Assembly: GCA_035704905.1 (NCBI GenBank)
Contig: DASSWN010000081.1
Location: 1-9,926, forward strand
Source of the DNA: DASSWG01 sp035704905
GTDB taxonomy: Bacteria; Bacteroidota; Bacteroidia; Flavobacteriales; Flavobacteriaceae
Length of the DNA: 9,926 bases
Direction: 5' to 3'
The notes beneath the pieces are model-generated. The model was given only the letters and a program-made list of their open reading frames with translations, did not search any database and had not been told where the DNA came from. Position 1 is the first letter of the stretch. Every line of letters begins with the position of its first letter. Positions 5,522 through 9,926 of the stretch are shown piece by piece. The translations under genes were made by a program, and so were the position numbers.

Positions 5522-7135
5522 CTATTTTTTAACCGATTTTTTCACCCTGCGCAAATCGAGCATATTCACCGGATTGATTCCCAAACCGGAAACGTTTTTT
5601 TGGATGAACCGAACCACTTCATCATAATATAAAGGTACGATTGGGGCATTTGCGATTATAATCGAATCCATTTTGGTGTAAAGCGAAATTCGTTTTTTGT
5701 CATTGACGGTTTGCAGAGCTTTTTCGTATAATTTGTCAAAAACTTCCGAGGAAAAATGGGTGTAATTTGGCCCATTCGGAGAAAAATTTTTACTGTAAAA
5801 AAGCGATAAATAATTCTGTGCATCGGGGTAATCAGCGATCCAACTTGCCCGAAAAACCTGTAATTTGCCAATACTCCGCTGTTGTCTGATGGTTGAAGGC
5901 GGCATTACATCCACGCTAACTTCAATGCCAATTTTTTGAAGTTCACGCTGTATGTATTCGCACAAATCCACATAAATGGCACTTGTGGAAATCGCAATCG
6001 CCGGGTTTTTATCGCCGGTGGTTTTTTTGTATTGTTGAACCAAATCGAAGGCTTTCTCGGGATTATAGGAATAACCTTCCAAATCGGTAAATCCGGGCAA
6101 GCCTTTTGGAATGATGCCATTTTCGCCCGGAAAACCAATTCCATTTCGCAAATAAGTAATCATTTTTTCCCGGTCAAAACCATAATTTATTGCTTTTCGA
6201 AGCAATAAGGATTGATTTTCAGAAAGTTTGCTATCCAAATAAATCCCCAAATATTCGGTGTTTAAATAAGGGCCGGTTTTCATTTCTACGCGATCGATAT
6301 ATTTTTCGCGGAGTTTTCCTGTGTTGGTCAGCAATTCATCTTTATATGAAGGATCCAATCCGCTTAGAAAATCAATATTTCCTTGGGCAAATTGTAAAAA
6401 TTCACTCTGCTTATCTGTCAAAAAAGTGATTGCAACCGCTTCCAAATAGGGAAGTTGCTTTCCATTTTTGTCTTTTTCAAAATACAGATCGTTTCGACGG
6501 AAAACCAATTTTTCATTTTCTTCCCAGCGTTTAAATTTAAAAGGTCCGGTGCCAATCGGACCCGTTCTAAAATCCAATTCGGTCATTTCTTCAGGAACAA
6601 TCGAACAATATTCCATAGAAAGCAAACCAAGAAAGGCGGGAAAAATTTGTTTCAAATGAATGCGGAAAACGGAATCATTCACCGTTTCAAATGATTCCAC
6701 GTCGCGCATCACCCAACTTCCCGGAGAAGCCACAACCGGATCGCTCAAACGGTTTAAGCTGAAAGCGACATCGCTGGATGTGACAGTTCGGGTGGAATCT
6801 TTTCCAAAAACCGGGTTTTTATGAAAATAAACATCGGTTCGAAGGAAAAATGTATAGGTTTTGCCACTGTCGGAAATGGCCCAGCTCTTCGCAATGTCGG
6901 GTTGTACGTTCAATTTTTCGTCTAACTGCACCAAACCGTTATACAACTGGTTGCACGGCCAAATATTCCGTTGGTCTTTTGCGAATGCCGGATCAAGGGA
7001 AGAAATGTTCGCAAATTCATTGTAACGAAAAACCAGATGATCTCTGTTTTCTTCGGAACTGTTTCCGCAAGAAAACAAAAGTGCTCCAAGAAAAATGGAA
7101 AAGGGAAAATACGAAAAGCGTTGTGTCGAGTTCAA
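5522..7135 (-). CDS. Peptide-type ABC transporter substrate-binding lipoprotein (SBP_bac_5 family)
   Basis: This is a solute-binding protein of the dipeptide/oligopeptide/nickel family. With the start at the TTG 7135-7133, the product is 537 residues and begins with a short lipoprotein signal ending LLFSC, lipid-modified Cys23. A second TTG at 7177 would place 14 extra residues, encoded partly inside a repeat, before the signal, so I prefer the shorter form; neither start is ATG. The mature protein shows the family's early region with LQPDIAKSW-like QPDIAKSW and the downstream VTSSDVAFSLNRL. It ends with the typical RASWIADYPDAQNYL and ANAPIVPLYYDEVVRF segments. It would sit in the periplasm on a membrane anchor and bind peptides or similar ligands. 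No permease or ATPase gene is beside it, so it must use a transporter encoded elsewhere or have another role. Confidence 0.9.
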   Translation of the reverse strand: MNSTQRFSYFPFSIFLGALLFSCGNSSEENRDHLVFRYNEFANISSLDPAFAKDQRNIWPCNQLYNGLVQLDEKLNVQPDIAKSWAISDSGKTYTFFLRTDVYFHKNPVFGKDSTRTVTSSDVAFSLNRLSDPVVASPGSWVMRDVESFETVNDSVFRIHLKQIFPAFLGLLSMEYCSIVPEEMTELDFRTGPIGTGPFKFKRWEENEKLVFRRNDLYFEKDKNGKQLPYLEAVAITFLTDKQSEFLQFAQGNIDFLSGLDPSYKDELLTNTGKLREKYIDRVEMKTGPYLNTEYLGIYLDSKLSENQSLLLRKAINYGFDREKMITYLRNGIGFPGENGIIPKGLPGFTDLEGYSYNPEKAFDLVQQYKKTTGDKNPAIAISTSAIYVDLCEYIQRELQKIGIEVSVDVMPPSTIRQQRSIGKLQVFRASWIADYPDAQNYLSLFYSKNFSPNGPNYTHFSSEVFDKLYEKALQTVNDKKRISLYTKMDSIIIANAPIVPLYYDEVVRFIQKNVSGLGINPVNMLDLRRVKKSVKK

Positions 7136-7155
7136 TTTAAAATTGTTATGGCTCT

Positions 7156-7185
7156 CGAAGATACATTTTTCACGCAAAGGCGCAA
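7156..7185 (-). promoter_or_regulatory. Possible Bacteroidota-type promoter for the lipoprotein gene
   Basis: On the minus strand TTG (7185-7183) is followed after 19 bases by TATCTTCG (7163-7156), close to the Bacteroidota promoter pattern TTTG-N19-TANNTTTG with one mismatch in the -7 box. It lies about 20 bases before the preferred TTG start at 7135. The -33 element is inside a repeat arm, so the match may be chance. Confidence 0.3.
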
Positions 7186-7298
7186 GGGCGCAAAGTTTAT
7201 TTTAGGGAAATCATGGAACATTAATTTCAAAAAACATTGAAATAGGAATTGCCATTGTTTTTTTGGGAACAGTTTTTTTGCGGCTTTGCGCCTTTGCC
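7171..7298. repeat. Inverted GGCGCAAAG-type repeat pair
   Basis: The arm at 7171-7195 (CACGCAAAGGCGCAAGGG then CGCAAAG) is complementary to the arm at 7280-7298 (GCGGCTTTGCGCCTTTGCC). The best paired core is GCAAAGGCGCAA with one mismatch following. About 84 bases lie between the arms. The repeat fills the gap between the DUF58 gene and the lipoprotein gene; the second arm begins 5 bases past the DUF58 stop codon. Dispersed copies of CGCAAAGGCGCAAAG are familiar in Bacteroidota spacers. It may end DUF58 transcription. Confidence 0.6.
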
Positions 7299-7303
7299 AG
7301 AAA

Positions 7304-8647
7304 TTATAACAGCCCACGTTTTTTGATTTCGAGGTATTTGTTGATGGTATTTATGGTCAAATCGGCCGGTTCGGTTAGAATGCTTTGAATGCCGTTTTTT
7401 TGCAATTCTTTTACCATCATTTTTTTGTCGTAACTGAATTGTGCCGCAATGGTTTGTTGATAAATTTCTTGAATATTTTCCGGATTGGATTCGGCCATAT
7501 TTTTCAATTCGGTATTTTCAAAAAAGATGACAACCAAAATATGTTTTCGTGCCAATGCTTTAAAATAAGGAAGTTGGCGGCGAAGGGAAGAAAGATGTTC
7601 GAAATTGGTATAAAGCAGCAGCAAACTTCGTTGGGTTATTTTTCGGTTTACATGTGCGTACAATAATCGGAAATCACTGTCATAGAAACCGGTGTCAATG
7701 TTGTATAAAGTGGAATTGATTTGTTGCAAATAAGTTTTTTTTCCGCTTGCGGGCAGAAAGTTTGAAATTTTGTTCGAGAAAGCCAATAGACCGACTTTGT
7801 CGTTTTTTTTCAGAGCGATATTGCTGAACGCTAGACTGCTGTTAATGGCGTAATCCAGTAATTTCAATCCCTCAAAAGGCATTTTCATCACGCGACCCGT
7901 GTCGATCAATGAATAAATGGGTTGGGCTTTTTCATCCTGAAACTGGTTCACCATTAAGTTTCCATGTTTTGCGGAAGCTTTCCAATTAATGGAGCGGACA
8001 TCATCGCCCAAAACATAATCTTTTATTTGTTCAAATTCCATTGTGTGGCCGATGCGCCTAATTTTTTTCAACCCGATCTGTGAAATTTTGTTGTCGATTG
8101 CCAAAAAATCATATTTTTTCATTTGTAAGAATGACGGATATACTTTCACCATTTGTTCATTGCAAAAAGTATATCTTCTTTTTATCAATCCAATTTTTGA
8201 AGACAGGTAACAATTCAATTTTCCAAAAAAATATTCGCCGCGTTCAACGGGAACCAAAATATATTCATACTGGAAACTTTCCCCGGAAGGGATTTCGATT
8301 TTATTCAAAAAATCACGTTTTTGAAATTGAACCGGCAACTCGTCGATAATTTCCAAATAAATCCGAAAAGCATAGTTGTTTTTGAATGTCAACCGAATCG
8401 GATTTTCGTCGCTGTTGGAAAGTTTTTCGGGAAGAATGCGTTTTGTTGAAAGTAAACTGCCCTTATAAACCGCTATTATTTCGGAAAGAACAATGATGAA
8501 AAATGCCAAAACGCCCAACCAAATAAAGGGGTAAATGACGGGAAGCCAAAATGAGATCAGAAAAAGGAGCGCCAGCCCAAAAAGCACATAGAAAAATCGT
8601 TGCCGTAAATACAGCGATTTGAAGAATTGAAATAGGCGTTTGAACAT
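7304..8647 (-). CDS. DUF58 domain membrane protein, partner of MoxR ATPase
   Basis: This 447-residue protein begins with two membrane segments (about 18-38 and 39-62) forming a hairpin, followed by a beta-rich region (65-170) outside the recognised domain. The DUF58 signature GDDVRSINWKASAKHGN is at 214-230, with NQFQDEK after it. A von Willebrand A-like fold follows, starting PIYSLIDTGRVMKMPFEG (243-260). The metal-binding DxSxS is degenerate here (DTGRV), so metal binding at that site is doubtful. DUF58 proteins are typically encoded next to MoxR AAA+ ATPases and are thought to act with them in chaperone-like assembly at the envelope; the direct function is not established. MoxR lies about 600 bases upstream on the same strand, separated by the toxin-antitoxin remnant. 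The ATG is at 8647-8645. Confidence 0.9.
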   Translation of the reverse strand: MFKRLFQFFKSLYLRQRFFYVLFGLALLFLISFWLPVIYPFIWLGVLAFFIIVLSEIIAVYKGSLLSTKRILPEKLSNSDENPIRLTFKNNYAFRIYLEIIDELPVQFQKRDFLNKIEIPSGESFQYEYILVPVERGEYFFGKLNCYLSSKIGLIKRRYTFCNEQMVKVYPSFLQMKKYDFLAIDNKISQIGLKKIRRIGHTMEFEQIKDYVLGDDVRSINWKASAKHGNLMVNQFQDEKAQPIYSLIDTGRVMKMPFEGLKLLDYAINSSLAFSNIALKKNDKVGLLAFSNKISNFLPASGKKTYLQQINSTLYNIDTGFYDSDFRLLYAHVNRKITQRSLLLLYTNFEHLSSLRRQLPYFKALARKHILVVIFFENTELKNMAESNPENIQEIYQQTIAAQFSYDKKMMVKELQKNGIQSILTEPADLTINTINKYLEIKKRGLL

Positions 8648-8668
8648 TTAAAAATATGGTTGGATTGT

Positions 8669-8943
8669 TCAGAACAAATCGTTATGCGTCCCGGTACGAG
8701 CCAGATAAATTGTTTTGGTTTCTTCATCTTGTTCCCAAATCATAAGCCAATCGGGTTTGAGATGACATTCAAGAAATCCTTCATAATTGCCAATTAATCT
8801 GTGGGGTTTGAATTCCCGGGGAAGTTACCTTTTTTGCGCAACAGTAGCAATGCTTTTTCAAACAATGAAATATCAAATCCTCTTTTTAAGCAACGTTTGG
8901 TGTCCTTTTTAAATTTATTGGAAAATTTGATTTCGTATTCCAT
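8669..8943 (-). pseudogene. YafQ-family mRNA interferase toxin, frameshifted
   Basis: Reading from the ATG at 8943 gives MEYEIKFSNKFKKDTKRCLK and on to a TAA at 8796-8794, only 49 residues. Moving by one base recovers the rest of a YafQ-type toxin: PREFKPHRLIGNYEGF, then ECHLKPDWLMIWEQ, then LARTGTHNDLF and a TGA at 8671-8669. This matches E. coli YafQ (YKDHPLQGSWKGY, HVEPDWILIY, RTGTHAALF), including the RNase residues His50, His63, Asp67 and His87. All of these lie beyond the shift, so the truncated product should be inactive. Adding one C to the sense-strand CCCC run (8818-8821) restores a 91-residue protein. The TAA immediately before the second frame (8827-8825) rules out rescue by slippage at the upstream A-run (8830-8835). 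A real mutation or a sequencing error in the C-run are both possible. It overlaps nothing and starts one base after the antitoxin stop. Confidence 0.85.
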
Positions 8944-8944
8944 T

Positions 8945-9145
8945 TTAGGATAGCAGTTTTTTCATCAAATCTTCATGGTTTTCCGTTTTAATCAAATCGA
9001 TCCGTTTGCTTGTTTTTCCCATGGTACGCAAAGTTTCCTTGTTGGGAACATTTTTGGAAATAGGGTAATCTTTCTCTTTTTCTGAATCAATAATTTCCAC
9101 TTCTTTGTGATTTTCTGAAAGCATGCGTGCCAATTCGAGGAGCAA
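8945..9145 (-). CDS. Putative antitoxin paired with the YafQ-like toxin
   Basis: The 66-residue product is called an antitoxin from position: its TAA ends one base before the toxin's ATG, the usual arrangement for RelB/DinJ-YafQ pairs, and it is small and highly charged. It does not show a clear RelB/DinJ ribbon-helix-helix start. The TTG at 9145 is the first conventional start. The same frame stays open upstream and reads plausibly as protein: IIRIHKYSKTGK is encoded from 9181 to 9146. An AGGA stretch lies just before two ATA codons at 9181-9176. The true start may therefore be an unusual ATA, or an original ATG may have been lost. The ATG at 9124 would give a shorter form. The central part, rich in Glu, Asp and Lys, is probably flexible and could wrap the toxin. 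Confidence 0.55.
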   Translation of the reverse strand: MLLELARMLSENHKEVEIIDSEKEKDYPISKNVPNKETLRTMGKTSKRIDLIKTENHEDLMKKLLS

Positions 9146-9248
9146 TTTTCCGGTTTTGCTGTATTTATGTATTCGTATTATGGTCCTAATAAAGAAATTT
9201 AGTGGTGTAAAGTTACAAAAAGCATATAGAATTTATTTCCAAAAAAAA

Positions 9249-9926
9249 TCACCTCGGGACTTCCACGGATTGGGCAATGATTTCAATGACATCTTCAGTG
9301 GTCGCCCCTTCCATTTCGCGTTCGGGTGTGAGCATTATCCGGTGGCGCAAAACGGGATCCAGGGCTTTTTTTACATCTTCCGGAATCACAAAATCGCGCC
9401 CGTTGGTTGCTGCGAAAGCTTTGGAAGCATGCATAATTCCAAGCGAGGCGCGCGGTGATCCGCCCAAAAATAAATGGGGGTGGTTTCGGGTTTTGACCAC
9501 AATTTCAGCAATATATTGCAAAATTTTTTCTTCAATTCGGATTTCATGGATTTGGCTGCGGAATTTTTGCAACAATTCTGGCGACAACACGGGTTCAATT
9601 TCTTCCAATTCCTTTTTTTCCTTGCGTTCGTGATGGGTTTGCAGGATTTTCAGTTCATGTTCGAGCGAAGGATGTTCCACATTTATTTTAAAGAGAAAGC
9701 GGTCGAGTTGAGCTTCGGGCAAGGCATAGGTGCCTTCTTGTTCAATAGGGTTTTGTGTTGCCATAACCATAAACGGCGGTGGCATATCATATTGTTTTCC
9801 GTCGATGGTGATTTGCCGCTCTTCCATCACCTCGAACAAGGCGGCTTGGGTTTTTGCCGGTGCACGGTTGATTTCGTCGATGAGCACAATATTTGAGAAA
9901 ATGGGGCCGGGTTTGAATTCAAATTC
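9249..9926 (-). CDS. MoxR-family AAA+ ATPase, C-terminal part (gene runs off the window)
   Basis: The frame is open to the right window edge, so the N-terminus with the Walker-A motif is missing; 225 residues are visible. Near the edge FKPGPIFSNIVLIDEINRAP carries the Walker-B motif (LIDEIN). It is followed by TQAALFEVMEERQITIDG and the sensor-1 segment VMATQNPIEQEGTYALPEAQ, then LDRF with the arginine-finger region, and the MoxR lid helices. The end contains GGSPRASLGIMHASKAFA (sensor-2 type) and VKKALDPVLRHRIML. These are standard MoxR features. MoxR ATPases are believed to act with DUF58 or vWA proteins as chaperones for metal insertion or complex assembly. The DUF58 gene follows on the same strand, separated by the toxin-antitoxin module. 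A GTG in the frame at 9887 is internal, not the start. Confidence 0.95.
   Translation of the reverse strand, partial: EFEFKPGPIFSNIVLIDEINRAPAKTQAALFEVMEERQITIDGKQYDMPPPFMVMATQNPIEQEGTYALPEAQLDRFLFKINVEHPSLEHELKILQTHHERKEKKELEEIEPVLSPELLQKFRSQIHEIRIEEKILQYIAEIVVKTRNHPHLFLGGSPRASLGIMHASKAFAATNGRDFVIPEDVKKALDPVLRHRIMLTPEREMEGATTEDVIEIIAQSVEVPR

Noticed and set aside
8830..8835. Programmed slippage at the A-run of the toxin gene
   Set aside because: A shift into the needed frame at this run would meet a TAA at 8827-8825 immediately, so it could not produce the full toxin.
9474..9896. 140-codon plus-strand frame opposite the MoxR gene
   Set aside because: It is the antisense shadow of a strongly conserved AAA+ coding sequence.

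Overview
The window looks like a chromosomal segment from a member of the Bacteroidota, most likely the Flavobacteriia. Base composition is AT-rich, starts are weakly Shine-Dalgarno-like and several are TTG. The spacers are full of low-complexity and palindromic repeats of the kind common in flavobacterial genomes. Gene content fits too: an Mrp ATPase without its usual CxxC, a TrmB starting MGSKNKL, and a MoxR-DUF58 pair. Every gene I can support lies on the minus strand, so the window reads from high to low coordinates.

Reading in transcription order: (1) 9926-7304 carries the C-terminal part of a MoxR-type AAA+ ATPase and a DUF58 membrane protein. This normally adjacent pair is split here by a small toxin-antitoxin-like module (8669-9181) whose YafQ-family toxin is frameshifted. 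(2) 7135-5522 encodes a lipoprotein of the peptide-binding SBP_bac_5 family with no permease or ATPase nearby. (3) 5383-4709 is the tRNA (guanine-N7) methyltransferase trmB. (4) 4577-3631 is a translationally coupled pair: a LysE-family exporter and a small alkyltransferase-like protein in which alanine replaces the active-site cysteine. (5) 3345-865 is an iron-sulfur/redox operon: Mrp/NBP35 ATPase, a NifU C-terminal-domain scaffold and a YumC-type ferredoxin-NADP reductase. A 7-1-7 palindrome resembling a Fur/PerR-family operator sits just upstream. (6) 584-165 encodes a small secreted protein of unknown function. It lies between two outward-facing copies of TGCGTACAACA, which gives it a cassette-like look.

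Functionally, the mrp-nifU-fnr group makes sense as one unit: cluster carrier, cluster scaffold and a source or sink of reduced ferredoxin/flavodoxin, possibly under iron or peroxide control. The MoxR ATPase and DUF58 protein probably work together as a chaperone-like system at the membrane, and the toxin-antitoxin remnant looks like a later insertion. No rRNA, tRNA, CRISPR array, transposase or phage gene was seen. No spacer between genes exceeds 300 bases. The likeliest sources of new biology are the inverted-repeat cassette at the left end and the putative operator in front of mrp. I do not see a clear new multi-gene system.
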